A DNA stretch of 64,000 bases from Lonepinella sp042485795 (lineage in GTDB: Bacteria; Pseudomonadota; Gammaproteobacteria; Enterobacterales; Pasteurellaceae). The stretch covers positions 1,798,001-1,862,000 of the forward strand of contig NZ_CP169368.1 of assembly GCF_042485795.1 (NCBI RefSeq), in the 5' to 3' direction. The first letter of the stretch is position 1; each line of letters opens with the position of its first letter. The position numbers were made by a program, and so were the translations under genes. This document shows, in pieces, positions 18,370 to 27,026 of this stretch. Under the pieces are notes generated by a model. The model saw only the letters and a list, made by a program, of their open reading frames with translations, was not told the origin of the DNA and searched no databases.

Positions 18370-19211
18370 TCTATTTTTCTGAACAAGAACTCGATAATTT
18401 TTTACTTGAAGATATTTATCGTGGTGATTTAACCACACATTGCTTAGATATTGGAAAAAAATCTGCTCGTATGTCATTTACACGTAAAAAAGCAGGTGTG
18501 GTAGCGGGTATTAATGTCGCATTACGTTTATTAACCAAACTGCATATTCAAGCTAATGCCTTTGTTCAAGATGGTGATGAAGTAACAGCGGGAACACTAC
18601 TTATTCAAGCAGAAGCCCAAGCCGATCAACTTCATCAAGCATGGAAAGTAGTGCAACTGGTATTAGAGTGGAGTTGTGGTGTGGCACAATATACCGCAGA
18701 AATGGTGCAAAATGCCAAAGCGATAAACCCTAATGCCGTGGTGGCTTGTACGCGAAAAAGCATTCCTAACACCAGAAAATTAGCCACTGCTGCCGTGCTA
18801 GCTGGCGGTGGACATATTCACCGTCAAGGACTCAGTGAAACCATTTTAGTCTTTACTAATCACCGTAATTTATTGGACGAACCAGAGAATTACATTGATA
18901 TTGTGGCAACATTACGCCAACAAGCCCCTGAAAATAAAATCACCCTTGAAGCGGATAATTTAGCCCAGTGTCAAGCCATGTTATTGGCGAATCCTGATAT
19001 TATTCAATTAGATAAATTTAGTTCAGATGATGTCAAAGCTGCTTTAGAGCTCAAGCAACAACTCAAATCTAATGTGATGTTATCCGTAGCAGGTGGGGTA
19101 AATAAAAATAATGTTGCGGATTTTGCTAAATTAGGTATTGACTTATTTATTACTTCTGCCCCTTATTATGCGATGCCAGAAGATATAAAAGTCATGATTG
19201 AGAAAAGATAA
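18366..19211 (+). CDS. modD: ModD-type protein (nicotinate-nucleotide pyrophosphorylase-like)
   Basis: This protein resembles quinolinate phosphoribosyltransferase (NadC) but belongs to the ModD branch found in molybdate-transport operons, whose reaction is unsettled. The 281 residues show the family features LEDIYRGDLTT, CTRKSIPNTRKLATAAVLAG with the Arg/Lys phosphate-binding pattern, a lone His-rich HIHRQGLSE, and the barrel motif ITLEADN. Coupling to the ATPase gene by an ATGA overlap ties it to the transporter. A true NadC is less likely because no nadA or nadB is nearby. Confidence 0.82.
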   Translation: MIYFSEQELDNFLLEDIYRGDLTTHCLDIGKKSARMSFTRKKAGVVAGINVALRLLTKLHIQANAFVQDGDEVTAGTLLIQAEAQADQLHQAWKVVQLVLEWSCGVAQYTAEMVQNAKAINPNAVVACTRKSIPNTRKLATAAVLAGGGHIHRQGLSETILVFTNHRNLLDEPENYIDIVATLRQQAPENKITLEADNLAQCQAMLLANPDIIQLDKFSSDDVKAALELKQQLKSNVMLSVAGGVNKNNVADFAKLGIDLFITSAPYYAMPEDIKVMIEKR

Positions 19212-19228
19212 AAAAATGTTGTTATTTT

Positions 19229-19269
19229 ATACCGCACTTTTATCAAAAATCGTTAAAAAAGTGCGGTAT
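19229..19269. terminator. Shared bidirectional terminator of paired uptake signals
   Basis: ATACCGCACTTTT (19229-19241) pairs with AAAAGTGCGGTAT (19257-19269), a 13-bp stem with a 15-base loop and a T-run on both strands. It separates the convergent modD and PTS operons. It is also the last exact uptake signal before a 6.5-kb gap. Confidence 0.85.
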
Positions 19270-19282
19270 TTTTTTATGACGT

Positions 19283-20620
19283 TTACTGACTAACTTGTTC
19301 TGCTGCCTGTTCTTCTGTTGCTAATTTATTGTCATACACCTTAACAAACGGCAGATAAATTAACCAAGATACTAAAACACAAGATAATGCCAATGCTGCG
19401 GCACGCCAATCACCTGCTGTACCAATAAATGCACCAATACCAGCTGGAGATGGCCAAGGTACATTAGCAATTATTGGATTCACCCAATGTAATTTAATTG
19501 ACCAATATGCCATAGACGCAGTCACCATTGGCGAAAGGAAAAATGGTATAGCTAAATATGGGTTATATACGATTGGTAAGCCAAAGATAATTGGCTCATT
19601 AATATTAAATATGCCTGGAGCAATAGACGCTTTGCCTAAAATCCGTAATTGTTGTGAACGAGCAAGAAAGGCTATAAATAAAGTTAGTCCCAATGTACCA
19701 CCAGATCCACCAAGAAATACAAAACTATTGTAAAATTCACCTGCAAAAGGAATATTCGCTCCGTTTGCATTAGCTTGCAAATTACTTAATACAATTGGCA
19801 CTAAAAAGGAACTAATAATATTGGCTCCATGAATCCCCACAATCCATAAGGCATGAATTAAGAAGAAAATCACCATCAACCCTAGCCAACTGTTAGCGAT
19901 GTCGGTAACAAAAGCAAATGGAATGGCAATCACTTTAAAAATATCTGTACCAAATGCGATAAAGCCACCGTTAATCACTAATACCACTACTGCTACCGCA
20001 AAGGCTGGAATTAATGCCGTGAATGAGCGAGCAACACCTTCAGGTACAGCTTCTGGCATCTTAATTACCCAATTACGTTTCACGCAAAAACAGTAAATTT
20101 TCACCGTCAACAAAGACATAATAATTGCCGTAAAAATCCCTACCGTTCCCATACGATCAGGTCCACTGCCACCAATTACCCAACCATTAATGGTGGTGGC
20201 ATCGGAAAATAACTGAATCCGACCATCTGCATAAAAAAGTTCTGGAATACATAAAAAGAAAGCAAATAAAGCAAGTAAGGCACCATTTAACGGTGAAACG
20301 TTGATCTCATCTTCCTGTTCATGAATTTTGGTATATTCATAGCCAATCACAATCACAAAATATAGAGCCAATAGCCCCATCGTTGATTTATAAACTAAAA
20401 TATAAAGATCACTTATTCTAAAGAACGTTTCATTGAAGAAATCTCGCAGAAACGTAAAGGTTTCAGGAAGTACATTAAAGACAAGGAAAAATGAGCCAAC
20501 AATAGTAAACGTAATACTAGCGATCCCTGCTGCCATAATCGCTCGTACTGATTTAAAGGCGGCTATTTTTGCCATAGGTCCCATTAAATATTTTTCTAAC
20601 AGTTGAAATATGCCGTTCAT
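19283..20620 (-). CDS. PTS permease subunit IIC, lactose/cellobiose family
   Basis: Subunit IIC is the membrane channel that takes up a beta-glucoside or disaccharide while it is phosphorylated. The 445 residues have about ten membrane segments. Family features include AFKSVRAIMAAGIASITFT near the start, GIHGANIISSFLVPIV in the middle and the sugar-site ILGKASIAPGIFNINEPI. IIB, IIA and a GH1 phospho-glucosidase lie upstream on the same strand. The gene starts 4 bases inside the preceding gene. Cellobiose, chitobiose or an aryl-beta-glucoside are all possible substrates; the sequence does not decide. Confidence 0.9.
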   Translation of the reverse strand: MNGIFQLLEKYLMGPMAKIAAFKSVRAIMAAGIASITFTIVGSFFLVFNVLPETFTFLRDFFNETFFRISDLYILVYKSTMGLLALYFVIVIGYEYTKIHEQEDEINVSPLNGALLALFAFFLCIPELFYADGRIQLFSDATTINGWVIGGSGPDRMGTVGIFTAIIMSLLTVKIYCFCVKRNWVIKMPEAVPEGVARSFTALIPAFAVAVVVLVINGGFIAFGTDIFKVIAIPFAFVTDIANSWLGLMVIFFLIHALWIVGIHGANIISSFLVPIVLSNLQANANGANIPFAGEFYNSFVFLGGSGGTLGLTLFIAFLARSQQLRILGKASIAPGIFNINEPIIFGLPIVYNPYLAIPFFLSPMVTASMAYWSIKLHWVNPIIANVPWPSPAGIGAFIGTAGDWRAAALALSCVLVSWLIYLPFVKVYDNKLATEEQAAEQVSQ

Positions 20621-21108
20621 AGGGAATTTCCTTCTAAGTTAAGTTGTTGTTCATAAGCCATTATGCGTTGATAATGTGTATCTTTATTTGCACGGATTGT
20701 GTTTAATTTTTTTAACACCAATAACGTTAATATTATTACTACACCAAAATACCCCTCTAAAATACGACTTTGATGGTTTTGGACAAAAGGAAATAACTGT
20801 TTTTCATAAGGTGTTAAACAAATCAACATGAGTAAACTATAACCCACTAGTAGGAATTGAAAAATCCTGCTAGTTAATGGTGCCGCTGTGTTATGTTTAT
20901 AATACATTTTAACTTGTTCAAAACTGGCTATTCCAAGCAAGCTTAATATTAGCAACGGTACAAATAGAAAAGTAGCTTGAGATAAAAACATAGCACAGCA
21001 CCAAACTAAAGTTGAGAAAAACAAAAATGCTGTTGTATAACGCACAAATAAAAAGCGATTAAAATACAAGGAACGTAAAATCATTTGTTGTTTATGCGGT
21101 GTTACCAT
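20617..21108 (-). CDS. Unknown membrane protein inside the beta-glucoside PTS operon
   Basis: I do not recognise this 163-residue protein. It has four hydrophobic segments, at about residues 24-46, 48-66, 82-102 and 118-134, with basic loops (KHNTAAPL, LKKLNTIRANK). This suggests a four-helix inner-membrane protein. It starts 3 bases after the IIA stop and overlaps IIC by 4 bases, so it is made together with the transporter. A role as an accessory subunit or stabiliser of IIC is possible but only inferred from position. No motif for an enzyme is visible. Confidence 0.75.
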   Translation of the reverse strand: MVTPHKQQMILRSLYFNRFLFVRYTTAFLFFSTLVWCCAMFLSQATFLFVPLLILSLLGIASFEQVKMYYKHNTAAPLTSRIFQFLLVGYSLLMLICLTPYEKQLFPFVQNHQSRILEGYFGVVIILTLLVLKKLNTIRANKDTHYQRIMAYEQQLNLEGNSL

Positions 21109-21111
21109 AAG

Positions 21112-21438
21112 TTATTCCTTATTTGCCATTTTCTGATGTAGTACCAAAAATTCCAATGCCAATTCATGTAATAACATTGTGGACATTAAATGATCTTGCG
21201 CATGCACCATAATAATTTCCATCGGAATCACTTTGCCACAAGCATAATCTTTCAATAAATTAGTTTGTGATTTATGTGCTTCTAATAAATTCTGGTTGGC
21301 TTCATCTAATTGTTGTCGAGCTTGTACAAATTCTCCGCCTTTCATTAGATCTAATGCTTGATGAATTAGATTTCTGGCATCGCCACTATGTACAATAATT
21401 TCAAAAGCTACTACCTGTAATTCGTTTTCATCTTCCAT
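21112..21438 (-). CDS. PTS subunit IIA, lactose/cellobiose type
   Basis: Subunit IIA accepts phosphate from HPr and passes it to IIB. The 108-residue helical protein starts EDENELQVVAFEIIVHSGDARN and carries the phospho-accepting His in the signature MVHAQDHLMSTMLL. It is a free-standing cytoplasmic subunit acting as a trimer in known members. It lies 9 bases after the regulator and 3 bases before the unknown membrane gene. The match to the family is clear in length and motif. Confidence 0.93.
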   Translation of the reverse strand: MEDENELQVVAFEIIVHSGDARNLIHQALDLMKGGEFVQARQQLDEANQNLLEAHKSQTNLLKDYACGKVIPMEIIMVHAQDHLMSTMLLHELALEFLVLHQKMANKE

Positions 21439-21447
21439 ACCAAACTC

Positions 21448-23442
21448 CTAAATTAATAATGAAAATAATTGAATAAACTGATTAAAATCTTGACACTGAA
21501 TTAATTGCTGTTGTAAATACTCGTCTTCGGTTAACTTTACAATCGCCGAAGTGATCTGTTTTAATTCCGCATTGCCATATTGAGATGGTGAAATCAAAAA
21601 TACTAATTGAATTTGTTGATGCAGTTTATCCCAAACTAATGTTTGTGGAATAATCCCTACTGCCACTTTACTTTGTTCTCCCACAGGTTTAATTGGGTGT
21701 GGCACAGCAATATATTGACTAAATACCACGGAACTTAATCTTTCCCTTTGCTTTATTTGTTCTAGCATTCTACGTGGATATTTTTCGGTTTCATTGTATG
21801 CACAATGCTGCACTAAGGTTTCAATCACTTCTTCTTTACTGGCAGAATTATTAAACCGTATAAAATAATTCTCATTAAAAAAGTTAGATAATAAGAGTTT
21901 TTTATTTTGTATAATTTCTAGCTTCTCAATTTCTTCTATTGGGATAAATTTGTTGGTTTGTACAAGATCTTTACTTTTAATTTGTTTAATCATATTTCTG
22001 ATCTGATCAAATTCATCATTTTTCAGAAAAATACTAGAATGTACCACTGGCACTTTAAACACTAAATTAGATAAATCTATAGAAGACACAATAAAATCAA
22101 TATCTGCTAAAATCTGATCATTAAGTTCATAATAACTCACTACATCTTTAATAATTAAGCTATCATTAAATTCATATTCCAAGCGGTTCTTAATAAATTG
22201 TGCAGAACTATAACCTGTAGTACAAACTACTAGAACTTTTAATTTTTTCTTATTTTGATAACGTTCAATGGCAGCCAAAATATGTAACGCTAAATAAGAA
22301 TATTCATCATTAGAAACGTTAATACCCTGAAAATCAGAAAATTCATCAAAATATTTACATACTAATTGAAAAATATCTTGATAATTCTGCATAATTTCCT
22401 GACAAAGTGGATTTTCTACAGTAATATTATTTTTTAATCTGGTAATCAATAATTGTAGATGTTGTGAAATAGCATTGATTAATACTTCATCATCTACAAT
22501 TTGAATATGTAAGGCTTGTTCAATTTTTATAATAATCTGTTTAATTTCTGCGGTTTTCTGTTCTATTTGAGAGAGTTTATTTTCTAATCGCTTTCCCTTG
22601 GCAAGTAAATGTAAAGCAATGTAATCAATTTCTGAGCGAGGAAATTGAATGTTATTTTCAGCTCTTATACGATCAATAATATTTTCTGCCACCATGCGTT
22701 CTATAAAATAATCATCAAGCTCATCAGGCTGAATGTTTATATTAAGTTTATGCCCTGTTTTTATACGATTAATGGCAAGTAAAATATGCAAAGCTAAATT
22801 TTGTAATATAAAATCCGCTAAATATAGTTTTCCTTTTCTACATTCTTCAATAATGATTTGTAGAAGGTTCTCAAAACGTATTTCATCTATAAAAATCGTA
22901 TTACCAATATAACGATTAATCGCATTACCAAAATCTTTCTTAAAAAAGTAATCCATGATAAATGCACGATAATCCTGCTCATGCCCTACTATACTTACGC
23001 CCTGATTGGCTTTACTGGTAATAGTTAAATGATAGGGTTTAATCAGATCACTAATCTCTTTGAAATCTGCAGAAAGAGTGGAACGGCTAACAAATAATTC
23101 TTGTTCAAGGTCATCAAATAAAAGATAAGGTTGACTAAAGAATAATTTATTCAAAATATACTTCTGTCTATCTTGTTTACTTTCAATTCTTTTATTTTGT
23201 TTTTTCAAATTCAACTGCAGTTGAAATTCACTTAGATTTTTAATCACTAATTGATAACCTAATCCTTGTTTGGCAACAAGTTCCGCACCATATTTAGGTA
23301 AATCTATTGTAATGTTCTTAATATAGCTACGAATAGTACGGTCAGAGTAGTTTAGATGACTTGCAAGTTGATTGCTGGTAACAAAACTATCTTGATGTTC
23401 AAATAAATATTGTAAAATAGCAATTTCTTTTTTATTAAACAT
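21448..23442 (-). CDS. PRD-containing transcriptional activator with PTS-like EIIB and EIIA domains (LicR/MtlR type)
   Basis: This 664-residue regulator senses sugar flux through phosphorylation. The N-terminal helix-turn-helix region (about 1-130, FVTSNQLASHLNYSDRTIR) is followed by two PTS regulation domains (about 190-400). An EIIB-like domain has the Cys motif VVCTTGYSSAQF. The C-terminal EIIA-like domain has the phospho-His in VAVPHPIKP. The DNA-binding head distinguishes it from BglG RNA antiterminators. It lies inside the operon it probably controls, between IIB and IIA. The 22-base palindrome at 25280-25301 is its likely operator. This design is commoner in Firmicutes than in Pasteurellaceae. 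Confidence 0.9.
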   Translation of the reverse strand: MFNKKEIAILQYLFEHQDSFVTSNQLASHLNYSDRTIRSYIKNITIDLPKYGAELVAKQGLGYQLVIKNLSEFQLQLNLKKQNKRIESKQDRQKYILNKLFFSQPYLLFDDLEQELFVSRSTLSADFKEISDLIKPYHLTITSKANQGVSIVGHEQDYRAFIMDYFFKKDFGNAINRYIGNTIFIDEIRFENLLQIIIEECRKGKLYLADFILQNLALHILLAINRIKTGHKLNINIQPDELDDYFIERMVAENIIDRIRAENNIQFPRSEIDYIALHLLAKGKRLENKLSQIEQKTAEIKQIIIKIEQALHIQIVDDEVLINAISQHLQLLITRLKNNITVENPLCQEIMQNYQDIFQLVCKYFDEFSDFQGINVSNDEYSYLALHILAAIERYQNKKKLKVLVVCTTGYSSAQFIKNRLEYEFNDSLIIKDVVSYYELNDQILADIDFIVSSIDLSNLVFKVPVVHSSIFLKNDEFDQIRNMIKQIKSKDLVQTNKFIPIEEIEKLEIIQNKKLLLSNFFNENYFIRFNNSASKEEVIETLVQHCAYNETEKYPRRMLEQIKQRERLSSVVFSQYIAVPHPIKPVGEQSKVAVGIIPQTLVWDKLHQQIQLVFLISPSQYGNAELKQITSAIVKLTEDEYLQQQLIQCQDFNQFIQLFSLLI

Positions 23443-23458
23443 ACTCTGACCTTATAGG

Positions 23459-23773
23459 TTAGATTTTTTCTAACACTAAATTAGCTAATTTTTCAATGCC
23501 CATTGGAATAGGCACATAGGCTTGTGGTGGAATACTTTCCACAGGTTTTCCAGCTTTTTTTCCCAATTCAGTAAATTTTGCTAAATACATTTTGGTTTGT
23601 GGGCTAATTAAATACAAATCAAAACTGCCAGATTCAATCGCTTTTTGCCCCTCAGTCGCTGAAACAGCATCGATTTCAATATCATGTCCTTTGGATTTAA
23701 AAAAATCTGTGGTTTTCTTCGCCATTAAAGATGAAGACATGCCTGCGGCACAAATAATTAATGCTTTTTTCAT
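23459..23773 (-). CDS. PTS subunit IIB, lactose/cellobiose type
   Basis: IIB is the cytoplasmic subunit that phosphorylates the sugar as it enters. The 104 residues start MKKALIICAAGMSSSLMAKK with the phospho-accepting Cys8 in the P-loop-like CAAGMSSS, and end with a helix LEKLANLVLEKI-like tail. It lies 12 bases after the phospho-beta-glucosidase gene and 16 bases before the regulator gene, all on one strand. Length and active site are standard for the family. Confidence 0.93.
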   Translation of the reverse strand: MKKALIICAAGMSSSLMAKKTTDFFKSKGHDIEIDAVSATEGQKAIESGSFDLYLISPQTKMYLAKFTELGKKAGKPVESIPPQAYVPIPMGIEKLANLVLEKI

Positions 23774-23785
23774 AGTCTATTTTCC

Positions 23786-25210
23786 TTATAAATGTTCACC
23801 ATTGCTTTGAATAACTTGTTGATACCAATAAAACGATTTTTTACGAGAACGTTCAAGACTGCCTTTACCTTGATTATCCTTATCTACATAAATAAACCCA
23901 TAGCGTTTTTTCATTTCGCCAGTTCCTGCCGAAACTAAATCAATACAGCCCCAAGGGGTATAACCCATTAAATCTACACCATCTTGTTCCACTGCTTGTT
24001 TCATGGTTTGAATATGAGCTTTTAAATAATCAATACGATAATCATCATGTACCATGCCATCATCACTGATTTCATCAATAGCACCAAAGCCATTTTCCAC
24101 AATAAATAACGGAAGACGATACATATCGGTTAAATAATTTAAAGAATAACGTAAGCCTATAGGATCAATTTGCCATCCCCATTCTGAACGTGGTACAAAT
24201 TGGTTAGTAACCAAATCAGCACTTTCGTCAAAATCAAAATAAGTATTTTCCTTATGATAACGAGTGGCAAAAGACATATAATAACTAAAGCCAATATAAT
24301 CCACTGTACCCGCTAATAAATCGACTTGATCTTGCTCAGTAAAATCAATATGAATATTTTTGCGTTGCCAATAATTTAAAATATAGGCTGGATATTTTCC
24401 ATGTACATGCACATCGGCAAAATAAAACCGCTTTTGCATCGCTTTTTGCGAAAACAGTACGTCTTCTGGTTTACATGTTTCAGGATAAATTGGGCTAAAT
24501 TGAATCATACAACCCACTTTTAAGTCAGGATTTATTTCATGAGCAATTTTCACTGCACGACTACTTGCCACTAATTCATAATGGGCAGCTTGATACATAA
24601 TAGCTTCTCGATCATCGCCGTCTTTGAATACTAATCCCGAATTAGTGAAAGTAGTAAAATCACGATTAAAATTGGCTTGATTATTAATTTCATTAAAGGT
24701 CATCCAATATTTGACTTTTGAATGGAAACGCTCAAAACAAGCTCGAGCAAAACGTTCAAAAAATTCAATTAATTGACGATTACGAAAACCACCATATTGA
24801 GTTACTAAATGATAAGGTATCTCAAAATGTGAAAGGGTAACTACTGGCTCAATACCATATTTTAAGCATTCATCAAATAAATCATCATAAAATTGCAAGC
24901 CTGCTTCGTTAGGCTGACTCTCATCACCTTGTGGAAAAATGCGTGTCCAAGCAATAGATGTACGAAAACATTTAAATCCCATTTCTGCAAATAAGGCAAT
25001 ATCTTCTTTATAACGATGGTAAAAATCGATAGCTTCATGATTTGGATAATATTTACCAGCTACCACGCCATCCGTGATCTCTCGTTCTACTCCATTTGCT
25101 CCTGCGGTCATAACATCAGCAACACTTAATCCTTTATTACCCTCTTTCCAACCACCTTCTAATTGATGAGCAGCAACCGCCCCACCCCATAAGAAATTTT
25201 TTGCTAACAT
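23786..25210 (-). CDS. 6-phospho-beta-glucosidase, glycoside hydrolase family 1
   Basis: This cytoplasmic enzyme splits the phosphorylated beta-glucoside delivered by the PTS. The 474 residues form a GH1 barrel. It starts LWGGAVAAHQLEGGWKEG, has the acid/base Glu in TFNEIN (about residue 175) and the nucleophile Glu in FIVENGFG (about residue 375). The C-terminal LERSRKKSFYWY carries the Ser/Lys/Tyr group that binds the 6-phosphate, which supports phospho-glucosidase rather than plain glucosidase. It is the first gene of the six-gene PTS operon. The exact sugar is not decided by sequence. Confidence 0.93.
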   Translation of the reverse strand: MLAKNFLWGGAVAAHQLEGGWKEGNKGLSVADVMTAGANGVEREITDGVVAGKYYPNHEAIDFYHRYKEDIALFAEMGFKCFRTSIAWTRIFPQGDESQPNEAGLQFYDDLFDECLKYGIEPVVTLSHFEIPYHLVTQYGGFRNRQLIEFFERFARACFERFHSKVKYWMTFNEINNQANFNRDFTTFTNSGLVFKDGDDREAIMYQAAHYELVASSRAVKIAHEINPDLKVGCMIQFSPIYPETCKPEDVLFSQKAMQKRFYFADVHVHGKYPAYILNYWQRKNIHIDFTEQDQVDLLAGTVDYIGFSYYMSFATRYHKENTYFDFDESADLVTNQFVPRSEWGWQIDPIGLRYSLNYLTDMYRLPLFIVENGFGAIDEISDDGMVHDDYRIDYLKAHIQTMKQAVEQDGVDLMGYTPWGCIDLVSAGTGEMKKRYGFIYVDKDNQGKGSLERSRKKSFYWYQQVIQSNGEHL

Positions 25211-25279
25211 AACATTCTCCCGATGAATTGATTGACAATTATCATCATAATCACTTCAGGAAAAATGTACATAGCGAAA

Positions 25280-25301
25280 TTTTCCGTATTGATACGGAAA
25301 T
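25280..25301. promoter_or_regulatory. Operator-like palindrome upstream of the beta-glucoside operon
   Basis: ATTTCCGTAT and ATACGGAAAT form a perfect 10-bp inverted repeat with a 2-base centre, 70 bases upstream of the phospho-beta-glucosidase start. On the minus strand weak -10-like TATGAT/GATAAT elements lie between it and the gene without a good -35. This fits an activator-dependent promoter. The PRD regulator encoded in the operon is the natural candidate; binding is inferred. Confidence 0.55.
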
Positions 25302-25444
25302 AACTTGTATTTTTTATTTAAAACTTTTTGTTCTGCAAACATATTAAATCCCTCCTTTGTTTCTAACTATTTTAATTACTTGCACCCACAACCAAAATCA
25401 ACGACAATAAGTAATTAATTTTATTCTATTTACATGAAACAAAA

Positions 25445-27025
25445 ATGACCTATCTACAACAAGTAAACAAACGCCGCACTTTTGCGATTATTTCTCACCC
25501 CGATGCGGGGAAAACCACGATTACAGAAAAAGTGTTGCTCTATGGAAATGCGATTCAAACCGCAGGTTCAGTAAAAGGCAAAGGATCGCAAGCTCACGCT
25601 AAATCTGACTGGATGGAAATGGAAAAGCAACGGGGTATTTCGATTACGACTTCTGTAATGCAATTTCCCTACAACGATTGTTTGGTGAATTTGCTCGACA
25701 CCCCTGGACACGAAGATTTCTCGGAAGATACCTACCGCACTTTAACCGCGGTGGATAGCTGTTTAATGGTAATTGATAGCTCAAAAGGGGTGGAAGAACG
25801 GACAATCAAGTTAATGGAAGTGACCCGTTTGCGTGATACACCGATTATCACCTTTATGAACAAACTCGACCGTGATATTCGCGATCCAATGGAATTGTTG
25901 GACGAAGTGGAAAATGTGTTGAAAATCCATTGTGCGCCGATTACTTGGCCTATCGGTTGCGGCAAGCTGTTTAAAGGGGTGTATCATTTATATAAAGATG
26001 AAACCTATTTATACCAAACAGGGCAAGGGCATCGCATTCAAGATGTGCGAGTTATCAAAGGGCTAAACAATCCCGAATTGGATCAAACCGTGGGCGAAGA
26101 TTTGGCTCAGCAGTTGCGTGATGAACTGGAACTGGTGCAAGGTGCATCTAATGAATTTGATCACGATTTGTTTATTAATGGCGAACTCACGCCTGTTTAT
26201 TTTGGGACGGCGTTAGGTAATTTCGGTGTGGATCATTTCTTAGATGGGCTAACTCAATGGTCGCCAGCACCGCAGCCACGTCAAGCGGACACTCGCTTGG
26301 TGGAAAGTGCGGAGGAAAAATTCAGCGGTTTTGTGTTCAAAATTCAAGCCAATATGGATCCAAAACACCGTGACCGCGTGGCGTTTATGCGAGTGGTATC
26401 GGGTAAGTATGAAAAAGGCATGAAACTTCGCCACGTGCGTATCGGTAAAGATGTAGTGATTTCCGATGCCTTAACTTTTATGGCAGGGGATCGAACCCAC
26501 GCTGAAGAAGCCTATGCAGGGGATATTATCGGCTTGCATAATCACGGCACCATTCAAATTGGCGATACCTTTACCCAAGGGGAAGATCTGAAATTTACAG
26601 GGATTCCAAATTTCGCCCCCGAATTATTCCGCCGTATTCGTTTGAAAGATCCGCTTAAACAAAAGCAATTACTCAAAGGCTTGGTACAACTTTCCGAAGA
26701 AGGAGCGGTGCAAGTGTTTCGTCCGTTAATAAACAACGATTTAATTGTTGGTGCAGTGGGTGTGTTACAGTTTGATGTGGTGGTTTCTAGGTTGAAATCC
26801 GAATATAACGTGGAGGCCATTTACGAAAATGTGAACGTGGCAACGGCTCGTTGGGTAGAATGTGCTGATGTGAAAAAATTTGAAGAATTTAAACGCAAAA
26901 ATGAGCAAAATTTAGCCTTAGACGGTGGCGATAATTTAACCTATATTGCCCCAACCATGGTAAATCTGAATTTAGCTCAAGAACGTTATCCTGATGTGAC
27001 ATTTTTTAAAACGAGGGAACATTAA
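25445..27025 (+). CDS. prfC: Peptide chain release factor 3
   Basis: RF3 is a GTPase that removes RF1 or RF2 from the ribosome after peptide release. The 526 residues are usual. The G1 motif is SHPDAGKTTITEK, the G3 motif DTPGHEDFSEDTYR (the RF3-specific form), and NKLD appears as G4 near residue 140. The long insert and C-terminal domains follow. The ECF sigma gene starts 1 base after its stop, so read-through transcription is likely. The codons look more GC-rich than those of the preceding PTS operon. Confidence 0.97.
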   Translation: MTYLQQVNKRRTFAIISHPDAGKTTITEKVLLYGNAIQTAGSVKGKGSQAHAKSDWMEMEKQRGISITTSVMQFPYNDCLVNLLDTPGHEDFSEDTYRTLTAVDSCLMVIDSSKGVEERTIKLMEVTRLRDTPIITFMNKLDRDIRDPMELLDEVENVLKIHCAPITWPIGCGKLFKGVYHLYKDETYLYQTGQGHRIQDVRVIKGLNNPELDQTVGEDLAQQLRDELELVQGASNEFDHDLFINGELTPVYFGTALGNFGVDHFLDGLTQWSPAPQPRQADTRLVESAEEKFSGFVFKIQANMDPKHRDRVAFMRVVSGKYEKGMKLRHVRIGKDVVISDALTFMAGDRTHAEEAYAGDIIGLHNHGTIQIGDTFTQGEDLKFTGIPNFAPELFRRIRLKDPLKQKQLLKGLVQLSEEGAVQVFRPLINNDLIVGAVGVLQFDVVVSRLKSEYNVEAIYENVNVATARWVECADVKKFEEFKRKNEQNLALDGGDNLTYIAPTMVNLNLAQERYPDVTFFKTREH

Positions 27026-27026
27026 T

